Positions 11,711 through 26,571 of a DNA stretch of 64,000 bases are shown here, piece after piece. Position 1 is the first letter of the stretch; each line of letters starts with the position of its first letter. Source of the stretch: Rapana venosa (lineage: Eukaryota > Mollusca > Gastropoda > Neogastropoda > Muricidae); the NCBI GenBank assembly GCA_028751875.1, contig CM054165.1, forward strand, positions 23,379,170-23,443,169, in the 5' to 3' direction. The notes under the pieces are model-generated. The model had not been told where the DNA came from and made no database searches. It was given only the letters and a program-made list of their open reading frames with translations. The position numbers and the translations under genes were made by a program.

Positions 11711-14531
11711 AACTTGAATCGAAGAGTATTTTTAAAAAAAAGTGGGGTAACTTTTTTGTTTCATTAAAAAAACAAAAACCCAACATAACTTGTTGAAAAA
11801 GTTAATTTTTATTGTTACATTTTCCCTCTTCTCTACTCCTGCTGCTAAGCCTGTAACACTGCAGGAGCATGGGTAACTTTGACCCTTTCCTTTCCCAAGG
11901 GACACTTGCCAGTTCAGTCTTCATGTGGCCGTCCTTGACTAGTTAGCAAAGAACTACTTTCTCAGTCTGGAAGTGTTGTTTATGGAAACAAAAAAGCAGT
12001 AAGTGTGAGTGGGCTTTGTGGAAGAAGGGCTGTTTTTCTATGAAGACCAGTGCTTGTGGCCTAAGCCACTGCCTTTCCTGTGTATGTGCTAGCTGTTGGA
12101 CCCTCTGCTTACAGTTTTGCGGGGTTTGTCAGGTTTTTGAAAAAAAATGGAAAAAAAATCTTGTGCTTTCTGTCCCGCTTTCTGTTTTATGATCACAGTA
12201 TTTTTTTTCCCTGTTTCTTTTCTCTGAGTAAAGGGCTGCTTCGGATTTTTTGTGTTGTTATTTCAGGTGATAATCAGCTTTGTTTTCTATATCCTCCATG
12301 TTTGTCAGAATGATCATCAGAGTTTTAATATTTGGGATGCAGGATCGTTTTTTGTTTATGGTTAGATCTAGCAGATTTGGGAAACTTTCCCTTTTTTGTA
12401 TTTTGAATGGAAAAATAAAAATAAAATTTACGTTTTACATTGGCAAACTTTGAAAACAGAAAAAAAGTAAAGGATAAAGGCATATCTAAAAAATGTTATT
12501 GATGTTCAGAAAGAGAGACGGGATTTCATATATATATTTATACACGTTTATGAGATTAACAAAGGATATTTTACTTACTCATTTTGTAAATCTTCTAATA
12601 TGAAGAAATCCAACTTTGATCTTCCCGTTTTGTGCACAATAATACTAAATGCAAGTGAGATTCTAAAAAAAATTGCAGCAAAATTGCTTCATTTACCCCC
12701 ACCCCCACCCCTCACCTAAAACGGGTTTCTCAGTCTAAGTAATGTTTTAAAAGTTTCAATTCTGATACTCGGCAGACAAACTCATCAGGCTGGAATGTGC
12801 AAGATATGGACCAGAATAAAACTCTGCAATAATTTTTTTATTTTAGTTTTTTTTCTCTTTAGAGTTTAAGAGTAAGTCCGTAACAGAAAAAAAAATGTTA
12901 TCAGATCTGTCATTCACGTTCGAATCCAATGAATTTTTGTCTGGAAGTGATCATGACTATTGGAAATCAGTGAATAATTTCTGGACTCTGTAAGGTGAAT
13001 TCCTTGAAGTACAGCCCAGCAGAAACAGCTGGTAAAAACTATCCTTATAAAGAGATGTCTCAGTATCGTTGTGGATATTTTTGTTGTTGTTGTTGCTCCT
13101 TGACTAGAGCTCTCTGAGGCTGACTAATGGTGAAAATTCACACATCGGAGTGTTTGATCGCCATTTAGGTAGCGGCATTCCATCTTCCGGGGATGATTGT
13201 GGATAGCCTTCCAGTCTTAACAATCTGTTCACAGGCAGCATCACAACATGACCACTCACTCTTTTGCTTTGCAGTATTTTGCATCATGATGATTGTATGA
13301 GTGTGTTAATATGATACCAGCAGGTCACGGTGTGTACAGTTATAATATCTAACCAAGGCAAAGGGCTGTTTCGGGACGAAAAGGCTATTCCTCTGGTTTT
13401 CCTTTTAGCAAAAGGAACAGCCTTACATCACGGTAATGCTTGCACGTCACTAACCCTTTTGTTAGAAGGCATGTTTTAACTCTGAAATTACTGATGTTGT
13501 GTTTTGTGTTTTAACTCTGAAATTACGAATGTTGTGTTGTAAACTTAAAAAAAAAACCGTCATTTTGGGAGAGAAGAAAGTTTAGTGAAACAAATGCTTA
13601 AAGATTTCAAAGAAGCTTGGGCTTATTTGGTGAATTAAAGGATGGGGAAAGTTTTGAGCAAATGAGATACTTTGAAGGCCTTAAAAGTCTTTCAAAATCG
13701 ACTTGGCGCTAATTGCTTGATAAGTTTGATGTTGTTCCCCCTACCCCCTTTCCTTTTGCCCCCACCCCAAAATACAAAACATTGCAGGATTTTTTAAGTG
13801 ATAAAGAAGAATGATTGATGCGCAAAATTTAGCATAATTTGGTAAAAGTCTAATGTAAAATCTCCCTGTATTGATCAAATAGGATCTTCTGAAAAAGAAA
13901 GGGAAAGTTAGTCATAGCTATATTATGTGTAGTTTGACTGAATAAGAGTTTTCATCGAGTATCAAGAGAAAACATTTAGTGAAAGTTGATCCAAAAGACT
14001 GTAAGACAGTTTTGGCCATTTTTTTCTCCCTAGTACAAAGCGTGGGAAGGAAGGCACCATGTTGAGAAGATATTTGATTCCTCTTGAGAAGCCCTTAACC
14101 TAATCTGTTTACGCCTCGTCGTGTATGACATAACCTAACAGAAACAGCCAGGGGGAAGCCTACTCATTTCTACACTGAAAATAACCTATCTTTTTACGCT
14201 GAACATAACCAATTCTTTTTATCACTAAATGGCACAACAAGCAATTAACTGTAGCAGAAAGAAAGAATAGCTGGTAGATGCGTTTCACAAAGGCATCTGT
14301 TCTGTTTATTGGCGTGTATGATTTGGTCCACTTTGTTACATTGGTCGTGTCTGTTTTTGTGGTCTTCCACAAGGAAATGAGTGGAGACTATGCTGATTAT
14401 GAGTTTATAATGTGTCCAAAGAGCTTACGATATCTTTCAAACCACAAAAAGCTAAAACAAAATCAAAATCCACCTAAAAAAAAAAACACAATAAAAATAC
14501 CCCCCCCCCCCCCCCCCAAACCCTCCAGACC
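11195..14531. other. Intron after copy 1
   Basis: AT- and T-rich, with an (AT)n run at 11642-11706 and T-runs. Short open frames show no domain. No further ABCC exon was recognised. Confidence 0.6.
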
Positions 14532-14790
14532 CTATAGTCATGTGGTTAAGACCATTTGACTTCCACCCTATGGGTTCATGAAGTCATGGATTCAGATCTT
14601 GGCAGTGGTGTTCTGTGAGTTAAGGAGAGAGAAAAAACAACTGAAGTCAGTGTGTATCTGCCTATATGGGGAGGTGCTCTACTCACAAACTTCTCATCCT
14701 GTGTGGACTTATTCTCACCGTGATTCCCAGGTGTGGTGAGTGACATGGAGTGTGTATTCTTGGTGATCCCTAAGGAATTCCCAACAAATC
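14500..14790 (+). mobile_element. SINE-like repeat (family S2 head) after a poly-C run
   Basis: A poly-C run at about 14501-14517 is followed by GTGGTTAAGACCATTTGACT and GTCATGGATTCAGATCTTGG, which resemble tRNA A- and B-box regions. The right half (CACAAACTTCTCATC, GTGATTCCCAGGTG) recurs at 36850-36950. Confidence 0.6.
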
Positions 14791-16162
14791 AGTTTCATAA
14801 AAGTTAATTATTAAGTTTTGATAATTTCTATTTTTCAGGATAGTCTCCTGAAATACACTGACAAATATAAGTGTATAAGTCATGGGAAGTGAAAAAAAGA
14901 TGGACAAATATTGCAGATTAAATAAAATATATAATAATCTTTAACAAAAAGCCCCAGAATTTTTCTCAAACAGAATGACCAAAATGTTAACGAAATTGGA
15001 GGCATGGATGACTCAGACATACCCAGCATGCATCCTGTGATCCAGTGTGCCAGTTCAACGTATCCACAACACACACTGCCTGCATAAATGATTCAGTGCA
15101 GTGTCAACAACTTTTTGAGAAGTGAAGGGAGTAGTCGGGACAGAGCAGTAATGGTGGCCCGTTTTAATTCAGAAAGCTGCAGATTTATGATCACCTGATG
15201 TTTAGGCTTTGGTGGACTTGAGAAAATGGAAGATCTTATTGTGTGATATTTGAAAGGGTTTTGCACAGGAAATGCCCAAACCTAGTACAAAGCATTGTTT
15301 ATTCTTGTCATAGTTCTTTTGTACTTTGTGGTAAGGAAGATCCGACTTCTGTTGACTAATCAACTGACTGTTTTGAGATTTGTAACGTTGGAACTTTTGG
15401 TGAATATTACAGTTTATTGGTACAAAAAATAAGAAATGAAATATGTCATTAATCAGATTTTCTTTTAGAAAGAGAAAGAAGATTTTTCATGGTCTTGATA
15501 GGTTAAAAGAATGTTCATTTCTGTGATAGTGCTAATCAATTGACAGCTAATATACACATTTTGACTTATTTTGAAGTGATTTTGGTGACAGGAACATTTT
15601 AATAAAATATGTTTAAACTGTGACAGCAGTATAAGTCTACAAGTCAGGATCCAAATGAGCCATTTGTAACCTTTCAGTTAGTTGGCGTGAGAGAAGCTTA
15701 CTAGTATAGTTTGTTGTGCGAACAGTAACACCAGGGAAAGGTGTGGATCTAGGGAGGGAAAAGAAAGTGTATCCCAGGCCTATTGGCGTTGTGTAGACGG
15801 TTCATGGCCAGATTTGTGTTTGCCTTGGTATGAGTTATTTCTTGTCAGTGATTGTGGCGTTCCATTTGGTTGGCCAGCTTTTTGTTTTTGAATTTTTTTT
15901 TTTAGAGAGTGGGACAGAAGGTTTATATTATTGCTGAATTATCTTTAGTTGCTGAAGTATCTTGAACCTTTTCTGTCGTGTTGTGTAATATTTACATGTG
16001 TTGTAGTTGATAGCAGTTTTGTTTTGTGATTTTATTGGGTTTGTGCATGGTTTGTTGTAGCCAACTTGATGTTTTTAATAGTTTTTGTCTTAGTTTTGAG
16101 TCATGTGTATTTTTTCTTCACCCCCCCCCCCCCTTTTTGTTGTTGTCATATAATATATATAA

Positions 16163-16193
<31 letters not shown>

Positions 16194-16904
16194 ATATTGG
16201 CATATATTTGCATGTGTGAGAGAACTGTAGCTTTTTTAACGTAGATGATCCAGACTTGTTATCAAGGATGGCACTGCAGCTAACATTTTCACAGTTTTTG
16301 TCGGTTTTCTTTCTTTTTGTTTGTTTTGTTTTTGCTTTTTTTGGTTTCGTGTATCAATTTTGTTGCTTGAACTGATGTGAGTCTGCCCATGCTGTGTTGT
16401 GCTTCTCTTTCTTTGCAGAGAGAGAGAGAGAGAAGATCTGGATCCATGTCTTCCTCATGTTCTGACGAACAATTTCATTTCAGGTCATGACGGTGGTGGT
16501 GGATAATATTTTGTTTAAAAACGAGCCACCAACCAACAGCTTTGTTGTAGATAAGGCTTCTAAGGGTAGAGTGTTTGCTAAACTAAAAGCCAAGTAGAGA
16601 AATGTGAAGTTGCTAGATTGGCTTGGCTGTGTTTCCTGGTGTGTTGAGTGTGTTACAGCCTTGACCTGGATAGATTTGAAGCAGTGAAGTGTTGATGAAC
16701 GTGAAAATAATGAAAGAAACAAGAAATGTAGGCTTAGGTCATTGTCTGTGGTGCAGGGGGAGGACCCATGTATTGAATAAGTGCAGCATTGTCACATATA
16801 GTCGTGGCAAGAAGGGAAGTGTATGTGAATCATATTATATAATTCAAAAGAAGAAAGTCTGGACCATTGTCTGGATCTATGCCTTGGCAGGGACGACTGA
16901 TTGC
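14791..16904. other. Intron stretch, AT-rich
   Basis: Contains a poly-C run near 16120-16133, an (AT) run near 16150-16195 and a short (GA) run at 16420-16433. A 36-codon frame from about 16485 to 16595, preceded by acceptor-like TTTCATTTCAG, starts MTVVVDNILF and ends in TAG. It matches nothing I recognise and is probably chance. Confidence 0.45.
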
Positions 16905-17225
16905 ATGAATGTGTACAACATTCTTGCAAATAGACTGAGGTGAGGAATATGTACAACACTCATGCAAATAGATGTGGATTGAAGTGACGAATATGTACAG
17001 CAGTTTTTTGCAAATAGATCTGGACTGATATGACGAATGTGTACAGCATCCTTGCAAATAGATCTGGACTGATGTGACGACTGTGTACAGCATCCATATA
17101 GATCTGGACTGATGTGACGAATGTGTACAACATCCTTGCTTATAGATCTGGACTGATGTGACGAATGTCTACAACATCCTTGCATATAGATGTGGACTGA
17201 TGTGACAAATGTGTACAACGTTCTC
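16905..17225. repeat. Tandem array, 44-48 bp units
   Basis: Six or seven units with the cores GATCTGGACTGATGTGACGA, ATGTGTACAACATC and CTTGCAAATA. The minus-strand frames across it are artefacts. Confidence 0.85.
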
Positions 17226-17518
17226 GCAAATAGCTACAAAACGGAAATATTTTTGAGCCTGAAAATTTGAAAAAAAGAAGAAAAGAAAAATGTCTACGCC
17301 TTGGTTGTGACGAGCAGGGTAGATTGATCTAAAATTCCTACGGATTTTTCTGGATCTAAAACCAGACCAGCGCTTAGGGGCTGATGTTGTGGTGGGTAGA
17401 AGCGGCAGATGTGGTTGACTGAAATAATTCCAATAACCCATGTTCCCTGTCTTCATAAATAGCAACCAATGAAAAGAATGTTAACTGTAGCCTGATCACG
17501 TGGTATCCTAAGGTTGGA

Positions 17519-17545
17519 AGGGGGGGGGGGGGGGGGGGGGGGGGG
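17519..17545. repeat. Long poly-G run
   Basis: About 27 consecutive G. It is one of several homopolymeric G or C runs of 15 or more bases in the window. Confidence 0.9.
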
Positions 17546-17769
17546 AGAAACTACCATTAGGATGAAGTGTGTGTGTGTGTACTGCTACATGCAAAGAATG
17601 CAGTTGGCAGACAGGGTTAAAACACCATTATTTTTACTTGTTAATGAAAGTAGAGGTAATTTCAATGGTTTGTTGCTTTCACGTGCGGGATTGTCCTATA
17701 AGCCTACCTTCCACGAGTTATTTTTGTCATTTTGTAAGAATTTTGGACACGTTTCTTTGTTAACTTCAT

Positions 17770-17931
17770 CTTATGTGATCCTTGGGAATTACATCATAGA
17801 ATGTATCATCGTCTCTGTCTGTCTCTCTGTCTCTGTCTCGCTCTCGCTCTCTCTTTCTCTCTCTCTCTCTCTTTCGTGATCCTTGGGAATTACATCATAG
17901 AATGTATCATCGGCCTCTGTCTGTCTGTCTA

Positions 17932-18002
<71 letters not shown>

Positions 18003-18140
18003 CTCTCTCTCTCTCTCTCTTTCTCCCCCCCCCCCCAGTCTCTGTTTGTATGTCTATCTCTCTCTCCTAGTCTCTGTTTGTCTGTCTGTCTATCTGTCTC
18101 GCTCTCTATTTCTCCTTCCCACTCTCCCTCCCTCTATCTC
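17770..18140. repeat. (TC)n block with a 100-bp tandem duplication
   Basis: The sequence GTGATCCTTGGGAATTACAT and following occurs at 17776 and again at 17876, each time followed by CTCTGTCTGTCT and a long CT-rich run. A poly-C run follows near 18026-18037. Confidence 0.85.
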
Positions 18141-18419
18141 TGTGGGACAAGGTGTGTGTAATATTGATACAGAAAATAAAGAGCCACACTGTGACATTGG
18201 TCAAAAACAAGGTTACAGTTGCAAGTAGATGTTGGGCTTCATAAAGAAAGAATGATGCATCATCACAATCATCCTTCCCTTCGCCACTGTGGCTCAGAAA
18301 GAGTTAAGCCTCCAGGTAGTGTCCAACTCTTTGTCAGGTTTGTGCTGAAAGGAGCATCTGTATACTACTGTGTTTCTGGCGTCAGAGCCTTAAAGGACGT
18401 CTGTCTACTGTCTTGTAGT

Positions 18420-18625
18420 TTCCTTCGAAAGAGTAGGCCATTGTGTGCCAGTGGGAACATGACAAAATCTACAAAACCGCATACACTGGGGACTGGATGT
18501 AAAAAAGCACATGAGTGCTTATACCATTATCCTCGATATAAAAAAAAGTCATCTGAGCGCTTTGATTTGTTGCTTTACAAGATTCAGCGCTATATAAGTT
18601 TCATACATTATTATTATTATTGTAG
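18420..18625 (+). mobile_element. SINE (family S3)
   Basis: Carries the S3 body (AGAGTAGGCCATTGTGTGCC, GGGGACTGGATGTAAAAAAG) and the tail GAGCGCTTTGATTTGTTGCT with GCGCTATATAA, ending in (ATT)n. Confidence 0.8.
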
Positions 18626-18749
18626 TTTCTTGTGTGATGGTGCTAAAAGGAGAGGGTGCTGATGTGCCATAGATACAGATATGGGGTTAAAGGTCTGTGT
18701 ACTACATGATACACACTTGTAACGCTGGTAGAGAAAGGGTTATGGCTGT

Positions 18750-19240
18750 AATATGTTATGACACTGGGTGTGACACTGATGCACCAAAGGCTGACTCTTT
18801 TCAGTCACTGTGATCTGGTTCTCCTCCTTCACTTCTCTGTGTTCCCTTATTGTCTGGTATACCTAGTGCCTCGTCTTCTCCTGTGCTTGTCACTCTGCAG
18901 GAGGTCTGCCCGTTGGCCTCAGCTGAGACATTCCCACTTAAGAGCAGCTCATTTTCTTTTGGGGTGCAGGATGCATGCTGGGTATGGTCATGTTTTTGTA
19001 ACCCACTGGATGCTGACATCAATTATGGGATCATTAGCGTGCATATTCGATCTTCTGTGCCATGAAGAGAATTAAGGCACTGGCGGGTTTTCACAAGCAG
19101 ACATAAGAGATGGTAAAAATTCTCACTCTTGATTCACCAGACGCTGCCACCAAGGCTTGAACCCGCGACTTCATGGATCCACGTGATTGAAGTCAAGCGG
19201 TCTTAACCACTCGGCGTTAGCGTCCATCATGACCTGGCTC
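18750..19240 (-). mobile_element. SINE-like element (family S2), minus strand
   Basis: The tRNA-like head is reversed at 19140-19225 (TTGAACCCGCGACTTCATGG, GGTCTTAACCACTCGGC). The body toward the left holds GAGGTCTGCCCGTTGGCCTC and GCATGCTGGGTATG, which recur in other S2 copies. Confidence 0.7.
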
Positions 19241-19366
19241 AAAAGGGTTAACGCATTTCAAGCAAAGTCAAATTGGTCTGGACATTCTGCCAGGACAAAC
19301 GATGAACACAATCATAGGGAGGCATAAGTGCCAACACACAGCAATACAGAAAAGTCCCACCTAATG

Positions 19367-19439
<73 letters not shown>

Positions 19440-19639
19440 CCCCTCCCTCCCTCCCTCAGAACGTGTGAGAAAACTGAAGGCTGAAAAAAGTTTTTTTATT
19501 GTACTTCGGCCTTTGGCCACAGTACAAACGTGTGGGATGGGGTACAGTTCAAAAACATGCTGAATGAAGTTTTACCCGACACTCACATCTTGAGTCATAA
19601 TTGTATACACATAGAATCATACTAGGCCTTAATTCAGAG

Positions 19640-19713
<74 letters not shown>

Positions 19714-19828
19714 AAAATATGTTCATCAACATACGATGTTAATATGTATAGAAAACTATGGCTGAAGAAGAACATGACTTAAACATTTGCAGCTTGATGA
19801 GGCTGTTTTGAGTTTGGGAGAGATTGTG

Positions 19829-19882
<54 letters not shown>

Positions 19883-20260
19883 TTTGTTTTCTTCCAAAAT
19901 TGGTTTTAGGAGATGTTACGTTAAACACTTTGAAAATATTGTGAATTTGTGATTCAATTGCACTTGCTTCGTACCAGTGAAACACCTAGATCTTAAATTA
20001 TTGTTGAACATTTCGTTTTTTGTTGTTACTTTCACCTTTGTTGTTCTTTTTGTTGTTGGTCTTCTGCTTGTTGTTCTACTTGTTCTTCTATTTCTTCTTC
20101 TTCTTCCCCTCTCATCCTCCTTTCCCTTCTCCTCCTCCTCTTCCCCCCTCCTCCTCCTCCCCCTTTTTCTCCAGTAAAACGGTGATAACTGTAAGACATA
20201 CGTAGCCTTTATATATATGTGTGTATAGTCAAGGTTTAGAGGTCTGTTCGTTTAGAGGAA
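19241..20260. repeat. Microsatellite-rich stretch
   Basis: Poly-C with (TC)n at 19371-19440, (GA)n at 19643-19711, (GT)n at 19828-19880, and CTT/CCT-rich sequence at 20040-20175. A CGGCCTTTGGCCACAGTAC block near 19505 recurs at about 53345 and is probably an end of a LINE-type repeat. Confidence 0.75.
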
Positions 20261-20264
20261 AACA

Positions 20265-20530
20265 GCCAGCCATAATATACATGTATTGGCATCGTTTAGT
20301 GGGAAAACATCTGTAATATACATGTATTGGCATCGTTTAGTGGGAAAACATCTGTAATATACATGTATTGGCATCGTTTAGTGGGAAAACATCTGTAATA
20401 TACATGTATTGGCATCGTTTAGTGGGAAAACATCTGTAATATACATGTATTGGCATAGACTTTAACATGAACAGATTTTGAGACTTTGTATTGGCATAGA
20501 GTTTAACATGAACAGAATTTGAGACCTTAA
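20265..20530. repeat. Tandem array, 41-bp units
   Basis: At least four nearly identical 41-bp units (start ATGTATTGGCATCGTTTAGT), followed by two partial variants with ATGAACAGA. Confidence 0.92.
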
Positions 20531-20660
20531 CACGGAATGTTAATGCTTTGTGGCGATGGTAAAACGAGAAGTCAAAGGTTGTTATTATTATTTTTTTAAA
20601 GGCATTTTGGACTGGAGCTTATTTTTCTTTCTTGCCGTCTCAACCTGTGTGCAATGCCAG

Positions 20661-20936
20661 TGATACTGCTCCCATGCCGCTCATTCCACTCTCGGCACCC
20701 TATCCTTACCCAGGTTTACCCCGTTTTACCTGGAAGTTCGCTAGCTTGCAGGCAGCGGTCAGTGTTTGGCTCCCGCTCATCCTCTCATCCCTGACCCCAC
20801 AGATGTTCTGGGCCAGGATTCAGAGGTCGTCGTCCCATCATTCTCAGCCTTGCGGGGCACATAGTCGTGTTTACTGCCTTGCTATTTGCAAATGGCAGCT
20901 GCCCGTCTGCGTGTTTCCAGCGATTCTCTCGCAAAG
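20661..20936 (+). pseudogene. Decayed copy of the ABCC TM5-TM6 exon
   Basis: GC-rich island in an AT-rich intron. A plausible acceptor (pyrimidine-rich, ending CCAG at 20660) and a donor-like AAG|GTTATA at 20936 bound it. In one frame it reads WLPLILSSLTPQMF, matching the LLPLLW...TGQML block of copies 5 and 6; after a one-base loss, another frame reads FSALRGT, matching FRSLRDT, then an in-frame TAG, then RLRVSS near the 3' end, matching ELRVSI of copy 4. The distance from the conserved proline to the donor is 161 nt against 162 in copies 5 and 6. Seen: these short matches and spacings. Inferred: a broken former exon with a frameshift and a stop. The 5' end is uncertain. Confidence 0.52.
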
Positions 20937-20939
20937 GTT

Positions 20940-21540
20940 ATAGTCGATTTTGATGCATTAAAAAAAAAAAAAGTTTTGTAAAATAATATGGGTTGCCAGA
21001 AGATTTACTGTCGAATATGGGGCCAGAGTTCTGTTTGGATTTGTGCGCAATGGTGGAAACAAAGCGACGAGTAATTAGTTGCTCTTGGTTGGCATTTCCA
21101 ATAAATATTTGCACATATTTTTTCATACCATTTCTAGACATAGAATACGTAGACTTGAATTTCTATGAATTAAAAAAAAAAGTCTTGTATATTTTCCCTT
21201 AGAATCCTGATTATCTACTCATGATTGTGTCATCAGTCTTGTCAACATTAAACAAAGAACGTTTATATTTCCCATTCATTTTCCTTCTATAAAATATATA
21301 CTTTTATACACATTAGAGCAGTATTGGAATTTTTGTGATTCTGTTTGTATGAGGAAGGTGTTTTTCTTTCGAAATTTGCGAACAGTTCCAAAAGTCAAAG
21401 GATAAAACCACTAGCCAGAGGTGGCCCTGCACTGCTGCAGAGTCACTTTGGTCATGTTCAGAGGCCTCTGTTTACATCCAGTATACACAGGACACTGCTG
21501 GTCAAACTCGGACAATACAATCAGCTTTCTTAGTCACTGA
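20940..21540. other. Intron stretch with a repeat fragment at 21395-21500
   Basis: AT-rich. At 21395-21500 there is a block (CACTGCTGCAGAGTCAC, GTGTTCAGAG-like) that resembles 25665-25770, so it is a dispersed repeat of unknown type. Confidence 0.5.
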
Positions 21541-22060
21541 ACCTTCTCTTCTTTGCCTTCCCATGTTGGGTGGGACGAGTGATGCCTGGTCTTGTGTGCT
21601 TGTAGCTCTGCTGCAGGAGGTCTGCCTGCTGGTCTCAGCTGACATGTTCGGACTTCAGAGCATCTTTTTTTTGGTGTTGTTGTGGCTGTAACCACTCCTC
21701 ATGGAGATCTTCTACCCAGGGACTGTAAGGATGCACACCGGGTAATTTCTATTATATAACCCACCAAATGCTGACAAGAATGACAGGATCTTTAACGTGC
21801 ATATTTGATGTTCTGCATGTGTATAGACTCGATTGGAATCACAGCACTGGTATGTCTGCTTTTTAGTAAGTTGACCTTGGAGACGATAAAAATCACAATC
21901 CTTAACCCGACAGACGCTGCTGGCAAGATTTGAACCCACAACTTCATGGACTAATGGGTTAACTTTGAAATCAAATGGTCTAAGCCACTTGGCTATAGTG
22001 TCTTTCAACCACGGAACCCAACAGAGTGGTAGACAGCCAAGGGTGATGCCTGTCTCCATG
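21541..22060 (-). mobile_element. SINE-like element (family S2), minus strand
   Basis: Reversed tRNA-like head at 21920-22010 (TTTGAACCCACAACTTCATG, GGTCTAAGCCACTTGGC). The body includes GCAGGAGGTCTGCCTGCTGG, as in the copy at 18750-19240. Confidence 0.7.
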
Positions 22061-22254
22061 TTCCACCACCATTACTTTCTCCCTGAACTGTTCTGTGGAT
22101 CAGTATAGGATGTCACCTGAAATCACCACAGGCTTGGACTTGAAGAAGAAGGAGGCCTTCATGCGAGTAGGAAACAATCACTGAATCAAACCAGAGAATG
22201 ATCTTTTCTCTGTGCAATGACCAAGTTGTTGAGATGGTCTGACATGATGATCTG

Positions 22255-22690
22255 ACAGGCACTATGCCTAAGTGGTTCAGAACTATTTGACTTCAGTCCC
22301 ATTGGTCCATAAAATCTTGGCTTTGAATCTTGGCAACAGCATCTGGGGAATCAAGGGTGGATATTATGACCATCTCCCAGATCAACTTCAAATGCAGACC
22401 TGCAAGCGCCTTAATTTTCTGTGAGTATATACACGTGCAGAAGATCAAAGATGCATTTTAAAGATTCTGTAATTCATGTCTGTGTCCGACGGGTTACAGA
22501 AACACAAACATACCCAGCATATATACCTTTTATGAAAAGAAAAAAAGCTGCTGTGAAATTGAATTGTGTCGATTGCGGCCAGCAGGCAAATCTCCTGCTG
22601 AGTGAAAAGCACAGGAGAAGACCAGGCACTGCACATCCCACCCAGTAAAGGAACAGAGAGAAGAGATCAGGACCTAGGGTAGTCCAGCTT
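22255..22690 (+). mobile_element. SINE-like element (family S2), plus strand
   Basis: Head at 22265-22340 (CTAAGTGGTTCAGAACTATT, TTGGCTTTGAATCTTGGCAA). The body holds GATTACAGAAA-like and AGCAGGCAAATCTCCTGC blocks and ends GACCAGGCACTGCACATCCC, shared with 45160 and 51505. Confidence 0.7.
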
Positions 22691-25229
<2,539 letters not shown>

Positions 25230-25470
25230 TCTAGAGGTTGCGAGCAATCAGTTTGCCATGGAACCAAGACCTATTTCAAACTGCGCTTGAGATGCACGTT
25301 TAGGGTGACAGTCGGTCCGTTTGGGATCTGTTTCACCTTGACCATCCCGGCCATGTGGTTTGGAGGGCTCGGGTGTCGGCTTCTTTGGTTGTGTGGCACG
25401 TCTGTCACATCTTCTGCAAAGTATGGGGCTGTTGTCGTGAATAGGCTGGGAAGGACATGATCTCAAACAG
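25230..25470 (+). pseudogene. Possible second decayed ABCC TM5-TM6 exon
   Basis: GC-rich island 850 bp before copy 2. Short matches occur in more than one frame: LEVA at the start as in copy 1, YF and MWFGG at about the places of YF and MLVGG in copy 2, then in another frame VGFFG starting exactly 32 codons before a donor-like CAG|GTGGAG, as VGFSI does in copy 4. Stops are present in the last frame and the acceptor AG is missing. Total length is about 241 nt. This may be a frameshifted relic of the copy 1/2 type; chance similarity cannot be excluded. Confidence 0.33.
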
Positions 25471-26321
25471 GTGGAGAGGGGGCTAGGGGGGGGGGGGGGG
25501 GGGGGGCCAAGACTGACGTCTATAGACAAGTAAAGGCTGGATTGTTGGGTGGGTTGCTTATATAGTTTGTTTGTTTTATTTTGTTGTTGCTTTTTTTTTC
25601 TTTTGGGAAGTCATGGTCCATTAACATTCAGCTTCACCTGCAAGCATTCTGTTTGACTCTTCCAAGTCTGCAAGGCCACCAACCAGAGAGGGTCCAGCAC
25701 TGTTGCTGGGTCACATCAGCCGTGTTCAGTGGTGCCTGTCTTTATCTAGTCAGTTTAGGCAGGACACAGTCTGGGTCTATCTATATATTCGTGAACAACT
25801 TTGAAAATGTGACCGTTTTCGTCTGAAGTGAGCTATTTGTCTTCAAACAGTACTTCATTCGAGGTCTAGTGTTCTGGGGGCTTGAGAGTATGAAAAGTCT
25901 ACAGCCAGATGGGTAGGAAACCAGAGTTAAAGAAGCTTTCACTACTTTTGCTTGCACTGTCACAAGCACAAGCAGGGTTGTCAGGTAGATGTCTTTTGTT
26001 CAAATCGCAATCCCATTTCACTCAGCTGTGACCTGAGTCCACAGCGGGTAATCGGCAGGTTTTGTCTCCCGAACAGTTTGAATGTTGTTCCTAGAAAGCC
26101 GTCACATAGCATTTTTCAGGAGCTACTATTTAAACAGGGGACAGTAAGAACAGATAGTAGTGTTCTGCTGTTTCGTTTCCACGAACCACATACACACGGG
26201 GTGTTGGACGAAACCTCGTTTAAACATGTCAGTCATTATTCAGACGGACCAGGGGGCTTTCCGTTCTCACCGTGGGAGTGAGCAGCAGCGACTACTGTGT
26301 GTCTGTTGCCTTGCCTTTCAG
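25471..26321. other. Intron before copy 2
   Basis: Poly-G run at about 25487-25506, then a dispersed-repeat fragment at 25665-25770, then unassigned sequence leading to the acceptor of copy 2. Confidence 0.5.
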
Positions 26322-26571
26322 CCAGGAGAAGAAGTGGGTGTTGAGGATGGGCTATTTTCGAGGCATCAACTTCCTCCCCTACCTCGCCATGCCCAAAGTG
26401 GTGATGCTGCTCATTCTGATGACCGTCATGCTGGTCGGGGGTACCATATCCTCCGTGGAGATCTTTACGGTCTTGGCCAGCGTGTATTCGTGTCGGGTCT
26501 CTGTGCTGATCATGACGCCGCTGGGCTATCAGATCGTGGGGGAGCTCTGCACAGTGTTTCGCCGGGTGGAG
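26322..26571 (+). CDS. ABCC (MRP4-like) transporter, alternative TM5-TM6 exon, copy 2
   Basis: Internal exon of 250 nt, acceptor TTTCAG at 26316-26321, donor GTTAGT at 26572. Same phase as copy 1: one base, then 83 codons ending RRVE. It shares with copy 1 Y11, K25, the GG pair at 39-40, F48, R58, P66, E74 and R81 at identical positions, yet most other residues differ. Two hydrophobic spans, about 22-40 and 45-69, fit TM5 and TM6. The reading frame is strongly GC-rich within an AT-rich intron, as expected of a selected exon. A second AG at 26324-26325 could serve as acceptor but would break the phase shared by all copies, so 26322 is preferred. A decayed copy lies about 850 bp upstream. The exon is probably used in place of copies 1 and 3-7. 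Confidence 0.88.

Noticed and set aside
14278..14559. 93-codon frame with a hydrophobic start
   Set aside because: It runs into poly-A and poly-C; no anchor residues of the ABCC exon and no donor at the right place.
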